Below, one piece after another: positions 41,343-49,968 of a stretch of 64,000 nucleotides of DNA. Position 1 is the stretch's first letter, and each line of letters starts with the position of its first letter. The notes beneath the pieces were generated by a model. The model searched no databases. It worked only from the letters and a program-made list of their open reading frames with translations, and was not told the origin of the DNA. The DNA comes from Paractinoplanes atraurantiacus (GTDB taxonomy: Bacteria; Actinomycetota; Actinomycetes; Mycobacteriales; Micromonosporaceae). The stretch is from contig NZ_OBDY01000027.1 of assembly GCF_900215205.1 (NCBI RefSeq), positions 1 through 64,000 on the forward strand, read 5' to 3'. The translations under genes were made by a program, and so were the position numbers.

Positions 41343-43249
41343 CAGCGTCGTCCCTCGTGCGTAGGCAAGGTCGCCCGGACCCGGGTGCCTTCGGTACCCG
41401 AGGTCACCTCGAGCGTTCCCCCGAGCTCCTCGGCTCTCTCGCGCATGGAAGTCAAACCCACTCCCGGCCGTACGCAATGGGTCCGCCCATGTCCGTCGTC
41501 ACTCACCTCGACCACCAGCCGGTCCTCATCGACCGACAGCCGCACAACGGCCGATCGGGCACCCGAGTGACGGCACACATTGGTCACCGCCTCCACCGCG
41601 ATCCGGTAGGCCGCCACCTCGGTGGCCGCGGGCAGGTTCGTCATCTCGTCGTCCGCGACGAGCCGCATGCTCGTGGTGGTGGGGAGCGCCGACAGATGGG
41701 CCGCCAGCGCCCCGGCCAGCCCGAGCGTGTCCAGCGCGGCCGGCCGCAGCCCCTCCACCAGCCGGCGTACGTCCCGCATGGCCGCCTCCGCGTCGTCGGC
41801 CACCTTCTCCAGGAGCTTCCTGGCCGCCTCCGGCTCCGCGTCCTGCGCCGCCTCGGCCCGCATGGTCAGCGCGGCCAGGGTGGGCCCCAGCCCGTCGTGC
41901 AGGTCGCGCCGCAGCCGCCGCCGCTCCTCCTCACGGGCCATGACGAGCCGCTCCCGCGACCGTTGCAGGTCTTCGGAGAGCCGCACTGCGTGCACCGCCA
42001 CCCCCACTTGCCGAGTCAGGTCTTCGAGCAGTCTCTCGCCGATCGCTGGCCACAGCGTCAGCGTGCCCACCGGTTCCCCTTGATACGCCAACGGCAGCAC
42101 CACCGGAACCACCCCGACGGGAAGCGGACCGAACGCGGTCTCGCCCCCCTCGCGCACCTTCACCGTCACATGCCTGACCCTCATCGTCTCGGCGACCGCC
42201 TTGGCGATCAGCGGCAGCACGGCCGCCTCCTGCAGCCGCCGCCCCAGCACCGCGTGCGGCTCCTCCTTCTGCCCGTGCCAGAGGACGTCGATCCCTCGTT
42301 GCAGCCGATCACGCAGGGGAGCGAAGGCCACCGCCACCGCCGCCGTGGCCGGGAGGGCGACGTCTTTGCCGAGCAGCGCACCCAGGTAGCCCGCGATCAG
42401 CGCGTACCCGGCGATCAGGCAGGCCGAGAGCGATCCGTAGAGCAGTGTCCTGGTGATCAGGACGTCGATGTCGTACAGCCGGTGCCGCAGCACGGCCACG
42501 GTCAGCGCGGCCGGCAGCAAGCTGATCGCGACGGCTCCCGCCCCCTCCCAGAAGAGGCTGGCCCGCGGCCACGGCGACCCCGGATCGCCGTCCATCAGCC
42601 CCGCGGCGAGCCGGGCCAGCACGACCACGGCTGCGATCGCGCCCGCCCAGGCCACCCACTTGACCTGCGGGTCTCGCCATCGCCTGAGAACCACCACACC
42701 ACCGGCGACAAAGGTCAGCGCGGCACCGACCGTGAAGGCGACACCCACCGCGTCCGCGACCGGCGCCAGCCCGTCCACACCGAACGGATTCGGCACTGTG
42801 GCATCCGCCCGCACCTGCCCCGACGCCCCCGGCCGCATCGCACCGAGCACGGCCGCGGCCAGGGCCAGCGCCCCCACCGGCCCGAGCAGCCACCACCAGC
42901 GCCGCGAGGGCGGCCGCCCGTCCGGGAAGAGCAGCGGAACCAGAGCCACCCCGAGATTCGCCGGCACCCACAGCCAGTTCTCCGGCCACGCCGCCAGTCC
43001 CGCGCCCCGGACCGCGTACTCGCCGAACGCCTCCAGCAGGGCGAACGACGCCGCGCTGACCAGCAGGGCCCACCCCAGCGCGTTCCTCGGCCGCGACCCC
43101 GCGACCAGCGCCCCCGCGACGGCGCAGGTCACCACGAAGACCAGATGACTCTTGCCGAGCGGATCCGCCCCGTTGGCGACCCCGAGCGCCACCGCCAGCG
43201 CGATGGCCAGCACGGTCACCGCACACGCCACCCATGCGACCCGCCTCAC
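41342..43249 (-). CDS. NarX/DesK-type sensor histidine kinase
   Basis: A 635-residue membrane kinase. About eight membrane helices (residues 1-320, grouped in two sets) are followed by a GAF-like cytosolic domain (about 330-430), the HisKA_3 dimerisation helix with the phosphorylated His in RRDLHDGLGPTLAALT, and the ATP-binding domain (AVTNVCRHSGA, VEVSDDGHG, GVGLTSMRERAEELGG). It senses an unknown signal in or near the membrane and phosphorylates the coupled response regulator. GTG start at 43249. Confidence 0.9.
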   Translation of the reverse strand: MRRVAWVACAVTVLAIALAVALGVANGADPLGKSHLVFVVTCAVAGALVAGSRPRNALGWALLVSAASFALLEAFGEYAVRGAGLAAWPENWLWVPANLGVALVPLLFPDGRPPSRRWWWLLGPVGALALAAAVLGAMRPGASGQVRADATVPNPFGVDGLAPVADAVGVAFTVGAALTFVAGGVVVLRRWRDPQVKWVAWAGAIAAVVVLARLAAGLMDGDPGSPWPRASLFWEGAGAVAISLLPAALTVAVLRHRLYDIDVLITRTLLYGSLSACLIAGYALIAGYLGALLGKDVALPATAAVAVAFAPLRDRLQRGIDVLWHGQKEEPHAVLGRRLQEAAVLPLIAKAVAETMRVRHVTVKVREGGETAFGPLPVGVVPVVLPLAYQGEPVGTLTLWPAIGERLLEDLTRQVGVAVHAVRLSEDLQRSRERLVMAREEERRRLRRDLHDGLGPTLAALTMRAEAAQDAEPEAARKLLEKVADDAEAAMRDVRRLVEGLRPAALDTLGLAGALAAHLSALPTTTSMRLVADDEMTNLPAATEVAAYRIAVEAVTNVCRHSGARSAVVRLSVDEDRLVVEVSDDGHGRTHCVRPGVGLTSMRERAEELGGTLEVTSGTEGTRVRATLPTHEGRR

Positions 43250-43316
43250 CGCCCGACCATAGCGGGGCCCGGTCCCAGCAGGACCGGGACAATGTCCCGG
43301 CCGCTATCTTGTCCAG

Positions 43317-43769
43317 ATGAGTCAGCTCGAAGACGTGGCCGCCCGCGACGGCTGGCGCTGCTGGGTGTGCGACGAGCCGGTCGACCGCGACATGTCGGTG
43401 AACGACCCGCGAGGCCCCAGCGTCGACGCCCGCACAGCCGACCGCAAGGACAAGATCCCCGAGCGCCTGGCCCACCGCTCCTGCAACACCCGCAAGGGCG
43501 CGGTCAAGGTGACCATCGCCTGGCCCGACCGCCTCCAGGTGTCCGAGCCGGCCCCACTGATCACCGTCGCCGAACGCCTCGAACGCAAGGGCGGCCGCGA
43601 GCTGGTGGCCCGCTGCCCGAGCAAGAAGGACGCCCAGGAGGCCGCCGACTGGCTGGCCGACCGCTTCTCCCGCCTGCTGCCCACCGTCCCGGTGACCGCC
43701 ACCGTCGACGCCGGCGGCGGCCAGTTCCTGGTCGCCCTGTCCACCGTCGCTGCCCGCGGGCGGCGCTGA
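43317..43769 (+). CDS. Small protein with HNH-like zinc motif
   Basis: A 150-residue protein. The first 65 residues resemble an HNH-type fold: GWRCWVCDEPVDRD (CxxC), a middle loop with Asp/Lys, and LAHRSCNTRKGA, the form HxxCNxxKG seen in HNH endonucleases. The C-terminal half is an unrelated alpha/beta segment (GGRELVARCPSKKDAQEAAD, ATVDAGGGQFLVALS). Whether it cuts DNA is unknown. TATCTT lies 12 nt before the ATG, again with no Shine-Dalgarno. Probably one transcript with the next gene, 4 bp away. Confidence 0.65.
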   Translation: MSQLEDVAARDGWRCWVCDEPVDRDMSVNDPRGPSVDARTADRKDKIPERLAHRSCNTRKGAVKVTIAWPDRLQVSEPAPLITVAERLERKGGRELVARCPSKKDAQEAADWLADRFSRLLPTVPVTATVDAGGGQFLVALSTVAARGRR

Positions 43770-43773
43770 GGAC

Positions 43774-44175
43774 ATGGCGGGCCGGCGCTACAACTGCTCC
43801 TGCGGCAAGAAGCGCTACCGCGACGAGGAGTCGGCGCTGGCCGCCGCGGCCGGCGACGCCCGGACGTACGACGAGAATGTGACCGTCTACCGCTGTCCCG
43901 GCGGCCTCGCCTGGCACCTGACCGCGCACGGCTTCGTTCCGGAGGCTCTGCGCTCGGCCGGCCGCCGCGTGGCCTACGCGCTGCTGTCCCGCGAGTCGCT
44001 GGACTGGACATCGATCGACACCCGCGACGTGCGGGCCGCGCACCGCATCGTCGCCCTCGGCCTCGCCTCCGGCCGGCCGCCCGGCCCCCTGCGCGCGACC
44101 GACCGCGCCGGCCTCACCCGCGTCGTCCAGATCGGCCTCGACGCCTACGCGCAACCGCGCCCCGGTCACTCGTAG
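43774..44175 (+). CDS. Small hypothetical protein with Cys motif
   Basis: A 133-residue basic protein. The N-terminus MAGRRYNCSCGKKRYRDEESA plus VTVYRCPGGLAWHLTAHGF looks like a zinc-binding ribbon (CxC ... C ... H ... H), often seen in short proteins of phage or conjugative regions. The C-terminal half is a helical Ala/Arg-rich domain. No family recognised. It starts 4 bp after the HNH-like gene and its end overlaps the convergent lipoprotein gene by 10 bp. Confidence 0.6.
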   Translation: MAGRRYNCSCGKKRYRDEESALAAAAGDARTYDENVTVYRCPGGLAWHLTAHGFVPEALRSAGRRVAYALLSRESLDWTSIDTRDVRAAHRIVALGLASGRPPGPLRATDRAGLTRVVQIGLDAYAQPRPGHS

Positions 44176-44825
44176 CAGCCGGGGCGGTCGCTCTCCACCT
44201 GCACGTAGACGACCTTGCTCTTCTGCACGTTGATCCGGTAGTGGGCGCCGTCGCCCTTCACAGCGTCGACCAGTGCGTCGCCGCTCGTCCGCTTGGCGGC
44301 GGGCGTCTCGTCCCCGTCGACGCGCCACGTGAGCTGCGGGTAGGCCTTGCGCACCGAGGCCAGCGAACTGCCCGGCTTGATGCCTTCCGGTGTCTTCTGG
44401 CCGCCGAACGAGTCGATCGCCCGCAGCCCGTGCTTGCCGTTGAAGATCATCCAGTCCTCGTCCGACTGCCCTTTCCAGTGCGCCGAGACGCAAGCCTCGG
44501 GCCCGGCGGTGTCCTGCCCGTCGTTGACGACGATGAGGCCGGTCGCCTTGGCCGCCTTCAGACTCATCCCGATCTTCAGAGGTCCGATGTGGTCGGGCTT
44601 GATGGTGAACCCGGCCGGGTCGGTGTGCGCCGCCTCGGCCGGCGGGGCCGCCGGCGACGCGCTGGAGGACGCCGATGCCGTCGGAGTGGCCGAAGTCGCG
44701 GGCGCGGTCGTGGGCGCGGTCGTGGGCGCCGAGGTGGCCTGAGCGCCCGGCGTCGTCGTGTTGCTGCAGGCAGCAGCGAGAACAACCAGCGTGGTGGCAC
44801 CAAAGATCTGAGCGAGACGGTGCAT
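44166..44825 (-). CDS. Secreted lipoprotein
   Basis: A 219-residue lipoprotein. The signal is MHRLAQIFGATTLVVLAAAC (lipidated Cys20), followed by a long Thr/Ala/Ser/Pro linker (about 22-65) and a globular domain (GFTIKPDHIGPLKIGMSLKA, GQDTAGPEACVSAHW, LRAIDSFGGQKTPEGI, VRKAYPQLTWRV). GPLKIGMSLKAAKATGL is the form seen in small secreted proteins that share a fold with beta-lactamase inhibitors; the function is unknown. GGAAGGAAG lies before ATG 44825. Confidence 0.75.
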   Translation of the reverse strand: MHRLAQIFGATTLVVLAAACSNTTTPGAQATSAPTTAPTTAPATSATPTASASSSASPAAPPAEAAHTDPAGFTIKPDHIGPLKIGMSLKAAKATGLIVVNDGQDTAGPEACVSAHWKGQSDEDWMIFNGKHGLRAIDSFGGQKTPEGIKPGSSLASVRKAYPQLTWRVDGDETPAAKRTSGDALVDAVKGDGAHYRINVQKSKVVYVQVESDRPGCYE

Positions 44826-44939
44826 CGGAACTTCCTTCCCCCGTTTGTTTCTTCCGGCACGACTCAGCTTTCCGCCTCCGCCACATCGGCAAATCACGGA
44901 AACGTGCCAACGCGACCACTGAGCGATGACAATGGTCGG

Positions 44940-45229
44940 ATGCCCTCGATCGCCGATGCCCGTGTAGCCGACCGGATCGACGCCGTCTCGCTTGCCGGCG
45001 ACACGGACTGGGCCGGCGGCGTTCCCTGACCAGTGGCGTCGTCAACTCGTGGCCCGGTGCTGCCGTCCTGGTCGAGGTCGCGTTCTGCTTCGACTACCGG
45101 AACGTCATGATCCTGCATCCGGAGGAGGATTCTCGACCGCCAGGTTGGTTCACCTTCGATCCCGAGAGCCGCCCCGCCCAGGACCTCAGTCGTTGCAATA
45201 ATCTCCGCAAGCGGGAGACCAATTCTTGA
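44940..45229 (+). pseudogene. Probable frameshifted small gene
   Basis: Starts MPSIADARVADRIDAVSLAG at ATG 44940 and stops at 45029. In another frame the sequence continues SGVVNSWPGAAVLVEVAFCF, FDYRNVMILHPEEDSRPPGW and FTFDPESRPAQDLSRCNNLR to a TGA at 45227-45229. The second part is clearly protein-like but lacks a start, so one gene with a single frameshift near 45025 is the simplest reading. No family recognised. It overlaps the tail of the convergent low-GC gene. Confidence 0.35.
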
Positions 45230-46160
45230 CCCACCTCCCGCTGTTATCGGTGGCATACCAGTCCTCCTCTTCGGAGGTTGGTTCAAATCCCACCCATCTC
45301 AGTAATGTATTGTCTGTGCCGATGTAAAAATTCCGGTCGGCTCCGTTGACGGTGGAAGCGACGGCGACTTTTCCTGAATAGGCATGATCAAGTTTGGACA
45401 AGACTGTGATTCTGATGTCAGCTACCGACTTGCTGCCCAGGGCTACGCTCGCTGGCGGCATCGGCTTCGCTGGACCTTCAAACACCTCGGCGCAATTCTT
45501 GGGGGCCGAGGGATCATCGCAACTGACTATCTCGGTCAGGGTGTTCTTGAGGGTCTGGCTCTCGATGCGGAGTTCGTAGCTGTATGTAATCCCGCCGCCG
45601 CCGAAGATGCATTTGATCCAGGTGCCGTCGCTCGCGCTCCGCGGCTGACGAGAAGAGATGATAAGGTTAGCTCCAGTGAGGACGACCAAGTCTGGGTCTC
45701 CGGCTGTCAGAACGACGTCCTTCTCGATGCCTGTGAGATAGAGGCGATCTGTCGACCTGGCCCAGGTCATAAACTCCGGATCCCTGCATGAATTCGAGCC
45801 GGCGAATTTCGAGGGTATTTTGGGCAGCTCATGAGGTGGTCCGTCAAACCAGAGTAAGCCTGCCTGTTGGGCGGATTCCACTACTGCCACGTTCGCCATG
45901 GAGGGGCCTTGTTGTGCGCACGTGATCGTATTGTTCACGCCGTTCGCGCTGCAAGAGCCTGAAACCTTGCCGTTTATATTCGTTTTACTTCCAGAGCCGT
46001 TCGACTCGCGTTGTTCCACGATCACTAATGCGGCGCCAACAAGGGATCCGCTGACGCAAAGCGCCAGGGCTATGGAGCCTGCGGCGAGGAGGCCGAAGTG
46101 CTTGCCGATCATGTCCCTGATATTCGAGCCGATTCTGTGCGGCCCCGCCGACGAATGCAT
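45186..46160 (-). CDS. Membrane-anchored hypothetical protein, low-GC island
   Basis: A 324-residue protein: a basic start, one membrane helix (about 20-47, HFGLLAAGSIALALCVSGSL), then a large extracytoplasmic part. Just after the helix is KVSGSCSANGVNNTITCAQQ, a motif shared with the protein encoded upstream (see 46191..46466). The remainder is beta-rich with Cys pairs (SNSCRDPEF, VSCDDPSAPKNCAE, SPACGDYCND). No family recognised. Clearly lower GC and different codon use than the neighbours, suggesting transfer. Start ATG 46160; ATG 46112 would begin closer to the helix. Confidence 0.6.
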   Translation of the reverse strand: MHSSAGPHRIGSNIRDMIGKHFGLLAAGSIALALCVSGSLVGAALVIVEQRESNGSGSKTNINGKVSGSCSANGVNNTITCAQQGPSMANVAVVESAQQAGLLWFDGPPHELPKIPSKFAGSNSCRDPEFMTWARSTDRLYLTGIEKDVVLTAGDPDLVVLTGANLIISSRQPRSASDGTWIKCIFGGGGITYSYELRIESQTLKNTLTEIVSCDDPSAPKNCAEVFEGPAKPMPPASVALGSKSVADIRITVLSKLDHAYSGKVAVASTVNGADRNFYIGTDNTLLRWVGFEPTSEEEDWYATDNSGRWVKNWSPACGDYCND

Positions 46161-46190
46161 TGCAGGTCTCGGCCTCTCGGATGCTGACGA

Positions 46191-46466
46191 TTACTGACAG
46201 TCCACTTTGTTTCCGGAGCCGACCGCATTGCAGTTTCCGGAAATGTCGCCCGAAATCTCCTGAGCGGGACTCGGCGAGGGCTCAACTCGCTCCGCAGTAA
46301 GCTGAATGACCGCTACGATCAGTGCAATGATAGCGACGATCGCGCCGACGCATTGCCATGCGCTGTCGCGCACAAACTTCCATAGTCGTTGATGAGATGA
46401 AGGTGCGCCGGCGCCGGCTGAATGGCTGGTAGGTATCGACGGACCTTCATCTTGCTCGGGCGTCAT
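46191..46466 (-). CDS. Small membrane-anchored protein, low-GC island
   Basis: A 91-residue protein: acidic/Ser-rich cytosolic N-terminus (MTPEQDEGPSIPTSHSAGAG), one membrane helix (about 36-58, CVGAIVAIIALIVAVIQLTA), a short linker and a C-terminal motif SGDISGNCNAVGSGNKVDCQ. That motif matches the juxtamembrane motif of the next gene (G-x-[IV]-S-G-x-C-x-A-x-G-x3-N-x-[VI]-x-C, allowing spacing). GGGAGGA precedes the ATG at 46466. The two genes are 30 bp apart and probably one operon. No family recognised. Confidence 0.6.
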   Translation of the reverse strand: MTPEQDEGPSIPTSHSAGAGAPSSHQRLWKFVRDSAWQCVGAIVAIIALIVAVIQLTAERVEPSPSPAQEISGDISGNCNAVGSGNKVDCQ

Positions 46467-46860
46467 TGCGTAAAATCCTCCCGTGTCGCATTGGAGACGT
46501 CCAGTCTCAGGCACCTAATCCATGATCGCCATGATGTCTGTCCGGCAAGGTCGTAGGCGTGGCTTGTACGGCCAAGGGTGTGGGACTGTTGGCCACCCAT
46601 ACAAGACGAACGGCCGACTCTTGCCGCCTATCTCGCACCAGATGGTTGTTCGGGCAAGCCGCCGCTCAGCTGTATTCGGCGCTGGCTACCCGACGCTTGT
46701 TACTGGATGGGCCAGATGGTGCGATCGGCGCTTCTCGAGTTCGGGTATCGGTGCCGGTAAATGGAGCCCCGATCGTTGATGCGAAGTCGAGGTTGGATGT
46801 GAGCCGTGGGAGGATGCGGCGATCTTGAAAGGGGCCGGGGGCTCCCGGACATGTGTGAGG
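46467..46860. other. Intergenic stretch, nothing convincing
   Basis: About 390 bp between the low-GC pair and the ECF sigma gene, likely holding both promoters. Several frames are open on the plus strand (for example 46559..46828), but their composition and lack of ribosome binding sites make them unlikely genes. No tRNA or repeat recognised. GC rises toward the sigma gene. Confidence 0.3.
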
Positions 46861-47403
46861 GTGGACCCTGTGGACTTGGAGGGGCGCCGGCGGCGGTTCG
46901 AGGCGCTGGCCCCCGCGGTGATCGAGGCGGTGCGGCGCTATCTCGTGCGGCGCACCGATCCGGCCACCGCGGACGACGTGCTGTCCGAGACTCTGCTCGT
47001 GTGCTGGCGGCGGCTCGAGGAGATTCCTGAGGACCACCTTCCTTGGGCGTACGGGGTAGCCCGTAACTGCCTCGCCAACGCCGACCGCAGCCGGCGCCGG
47101 CAGGCGCGGCTGTTCGCGCGGATCGCCACCATCGACCCGCCGCCGCCCGCGATAGCGGGGCCCGAGCCCCGAGACGGCGAACTGGAAGCGGCGATGGCGA
47201 ACCTGCGCGCCGCCGACGCCGAGCTGCTGCGGCTGTGGGCCTGGGAAGACCTCTCCCCGCCGCAGATCGCCGTCGTTCTCGGCATCTCGGCCAACGCCGC
47301 CTCCATCCGGCTGCACCGGGCCAAGGAGAAACTCCGCGAAGAGTTGCGAAAGGCCGGGGCCGCGGCCGGACATGAGGGGGAGACAGAGGGGAGCCGGCCA
47401 TGA
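46861..47403 (+). CDS. ECF-type RNA polymerase sigma factor
   Basis: A 180-residue sigma factor. Region 2: TADDVLSETLLVCWRRLEEIP and LPWAYGVARNCLANADRSRRR; region 4: DAELLRLWAWEDLSPPQIAVV, LGISANAASIRLHRAKEKLR. Starts considered: GTG 46861 or GTG 46870, the second with GAGGG 8 nt upstream. Its TGA overlaps the ATG of the next gene, a membrane protein with an anti-sigma-like layout, so the pair is a probable sigma/anti-sigma module. Confidence 0.85.
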   Translation: MDPVDLEGRRRRFEALAPAVIEAVRRYLVRRTDPATADDVLSETLLVCWRRLEEIPEDHLPWAYGVARNCLANADRSRRRQARLFARIATIDPPPPAIAGPEPRDGELEAAMANLRAADAELLRLWAWEDLSPPQIAVVLGISANAASIRLHRAKEKLREELRKAGAAAGHEGETEGSRP

Positions 47404-47981
47404 CCGACGACGACCTGCGGGCGCTACTGCGCCGCGCCGATCCGGCCCGGGACCTGCCGGCCTCCCCGCAGCGCTTCCCGCTGGAGGACATCATGACCAC
47501 CGCCACGCCCGCGCCACCCGCGCCGCGTAAGAAGATCGCCCTGGCCGCGGCGGCCCTCGTGCTGGTGGCCGCCGGCATCGGCTGGCTCACGCTTCGACCC
47601 GAGGAGACGACACCGACCGTGACCACCCAGGAGCTCCGGACCGTCCAGTTGACCGCTCCGGGCGTACAGGCGAAATGTGTTGAACCGACGGCCGAAGTCC
47701 TGGCCGAACGCGCCGATTTCGCCTTCGCCGGCACCGTGACCGCGGTCGAGGGCGCCACCGTCACCCTCGACGTCACCCGCGTCTACCGGGGCGACGCCGC
47801 CGGTCAGGTGCGGATCGCCCAGGCCGGCGACTCCTCCGAGCAGATGATGGGCAGCGGCAAGTTCGAGAACGGCAAGAAGTACCTGGTCGCGTCCTCGCAG
47901 GGCAGCATGCTGATCTGCGGTTACAGCGGCGAGGCGGACGCCGAGGGCCTCCAGGGCCTGTACGACCGGGCGTTCGCATAG
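47400..47981 (+). CDS. Membrane protein, probable anti-sigma partner
   Basis: A 193-residue protein: an N-terminal cytosolic segment (MTDDDLRALLRRADPARDLP), one membrane helix (about 46-66, IALAAAALVLVAAGIGWLTL) and an extracytoplasmic domain (CVEPTAEVLAERADFAFAGT, VTRVYRGDAAGQVRIAQAG, KYLVASSQGSMLICGY) that looks like a small OB/tissue-inhibitor-type fold. The N-terminal LRALLRRADPAR pattern is common in proteins encoded right after ECF sigma genes (position-based anti-sigma candidates); no zinc-binding HxxxCxxC is present. Coupled to the sigma gene by ATGA. Confidence 0.65.
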   Translation: MTDDDLRALLRRADPARDLPASPQRFPLEDIMTTATPAPPAPRKKIALAAAALVLVAAGIGWLTLRPEETTPTVTTQELRTVQLTAPGVQAKCVEPTAEVLAERADFAFAGTVTAVEGATVTLDVTRVYRGDAAGQVRIAQAGDSSEQMMGSGKFENGKKYLVASSQGSMLICGYSGEADAEGLQGLYDRAFA

Positions 47982-47990
47982 GTTGGAGGC

Positions 47991-49892
47991 ATGCCGCGCC
48001 GAGCCGTCTCGTTCCTGATCGCCCTGTCGACCGTCCTGCTGGTGGCGCCGCCTGCCCTCGCCGAGGCGCCGCAGCGGCTCGACATGCAGGTCACCGACGC
48101 CTCCGGCTGGATCGACAACCGGGCGCCGGTCGACAACGCGCTGCAGGACCTGCAGGACAAGACCGGCATTCAGCTCTGGGTGGTGCTCGTCGACTCGTTC
48201 GACGGCACACCGGCCCAGAGCTGGACCGACGAGACGGCCCGGCTCAGCGACCTGGGCGACCGTGACGCGCTTCTGGCCATCGCGGTGGAGGACCGGTCGT
48301 ACGCGTACTCGTTCCCCGACGACTCCCGCATCTCCGAGCAGGAGCTGGCCGAGGTCGCCGAGAAGGACATCGAGCCCGCCCTGAAGGAGGGCGACTGGTC
48401 GGGCGCCGTCGTGGCCGCCGCCGAGGGTTACCAGGACGCGGCCTCCTCCAGCAGCGGCCTCGTCTGGGCCGTCCTCATCGTCCTGCTCGTCGTGGTGGCC
48501 GGCCTGGCCTGGGTGTTCCTGCGCCGCCGTCACCGTCAGGCCGCGCCGCCGGCCCCGTCCGGCCCGTCCGTCGCCGACCTTTCCAGCCGGGCCAACGCCC
48601 TGCTGATCGAGCTCGACGACGACCTGCGCGCCAGCGAACGCGAGCTGGAGCTGGCCACCGCGCAGTACGGCGCCGCCGCCACCGAGCAGTTCCGGTCTGC
48701 CCTGGACGAGGCCCGCCGCAACGTCGGCGAGGCCTTCCAGCTGCGGATGACGCTCGACGAGACGCCCACCCCCGACGAGCGGGCCACGCTGACCCGCATC
48801 ATCGAGCTGTGCGAGGCCGCCGACAAGCGCCTCGACGCCGAGTCCGACGCCTTCGACCGCCTGCGCGACCTGGAGTCCCGGGCCGCCGAGGCCGCCGACG
48901 AGGTCGATCGCCGCCGCGCCCAGGTCGAGGCCGCGCTGCCCGGCGCCGCGGCGACCGTCCAGGACCTCCTGTCCCGCTTCTCCGGCGGCGCGGTCACCGC
49001 CATCACCGGCAACGCCGACCAGATCCGCGAGCGTCTCACCTACGCCGCCGACTCGCTGCGCCAGGCCCGCGAGGCGATCTCCACAGGCAGAAAGCCCGAG
49101 GCGGCGCTTGCCGTACGGGGTTCGGAACAGGCCGTGGATCAGGCGGCTCAGCTGGTGAGCGCGATCGAGCGTGCCGCCACCGAGCTTCCCGCCGCCCGTT
49201 CCGCCGCCGACGGCCTGCTGGCCGAGGTGACCGCCGAGACCGCCGCCGGCCGCACCGCGCTGACCAGCGGGGGAGCGGTCCCACCGGGCCTGGCCGCCGC
49301 GGTCACCGGCGGCGAACAGGCGCTGGCCGAGGTCCGCGCCGCCCTGGCCACCGAACGCCCCGACCCGGTGGACGCCGTGGCCCGCCTGCAGGCGGCCGAC
49401 GCCACCTTGGACGCCGCGCTGGCCGCCGCCCGCGACGCCGCGGAACGAAGCGCCCACGCCCGCAGCATGCTGGCCCAGGCCCTGCCGGTGGTCCGGGCCG
49501 AGGTCTTCGCCGCCAACGACTTCATCACCACCCGCCGGGGCGCCGTCGACTACAACGCCCGGGCCGCCCTGTCCGAGGCCCAGCGCCACCTGTCCCTGGC
49601 CGAAAGCCTGGCCGCCTCCGACCCGGTGACGGCCCTGGCCGAGGCCCAGCAGGCCCACCAGCTGGCGTCCCGGGCCGGCCAGTCGGCCCGCGTCGACGTG
49701 CAGACCTGGGGTGGCGGTGGCGGCTACCGCCAGCCCGGCGGCTTCGACGCGGGCGCCTTCGCCGGCGCCGTCCTGGGCGGCATCCTGGCCGGCGGCGGCC
49801 GCTCCCACGGCGGCTTCGGAGGCAGCAACCGCCGCGGCGGCGGAGGCCACTCGGGCGGCGGTGGCCGCCGTGGTGGTGGCGGCCGTTTCTGA
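47991..49892 (+). CDS. TPM-domain membrane protein with glycine-rich tail
   Basis: A 633-residue protein: Sec signal (MPRRAVSFLIALSTVLLVAP, cleavage after LAEA), a TPM/Psb32-like domain (about 35-150: GIQLWVVLVDSFDGTPAQSW, RDALLAIAVEDRSYAYSFP), one membrane helix (about 157-179), then a long helical, coiled-coil-prone cytosolic part. The C-terminal 60 residues are Gly/Arg-rich (GGGGHSGGGGRRGGGGRF). TPM proteins include YgcG-like and Psb32 phosphatase-like members; the function here is unknown. It starts 9 bp after the preceding gene, with TTGGAGG as ribosome binding site. Confidence 0.85.
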   Translation: MPRRAVSFLIALSTVLLVAPPALAEAPQRLDMQVTDASGWIDNRAPVDNALQDLQDKTGIQLWVVLVDSFDGTPAQSWTDETARLSDLGDRDALLAIAVEDRSYAYSFPDDSRISEQELAEVAEKDIEPALKEGDWSGAVVAAAEGYQDAASSSSGLVWAVLIVLLVVVAGLAWVFLRRRHRQAAPPAPSGPSVADLSSRANALLIELDDDLRASERELELATAQYGAAATEQFRSALDEARRNVGEAFQLRMTLDETPTPDERATLTRIIELCEAADKRLDAESDAFDRLRDLESRAAEAADEVDRRRAQVEAALPGAAATVQDLLSRFSGGAVTAITGNADQIRERLTYAADSLRQAREAISTGRKPEAALAVRGSEQAVDQAAQLVSAIERAATELPAARSAADGLLAEVTAETAAGRTALTSGGAVPPGLAAAVTGGEQALAEVRAALATERPDPVDAVARLQAADATLDAALAAARDAAERSAHARSMLAQALPVVRAEVFAANDFITTRRGAVDYNARAALSEAQRHLSLAESLAASDPVTALAEAQQAHQLASRAGQSARVDVQTWGGGGGYRQPGGFDAGAFAGAVLGGILAGGGRSHGGFGGSNRRGGGGHSGGGGRRGGGGRF

Positions 49893-49968
49893 ATTCGCTG
49901 GCGGGTGTTCCGGGATTGCTGGGATCATCCGCCGGTTGCGCGGGTTCGCGCGCCGGAGAGGATGATCC

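Noticed and set aside
46559..46828. 89-codon frame before the ECF sigma gene
   Set aside because: No start signal and several competing frames in the same stretch; no recognisable features.
49690..49890. Repeated GGC-rich sequence as a possible repeat array or CRISPR
   Set aside because: It is the in-frame glycine-rich tail of the TPM protein; no regular spacers.
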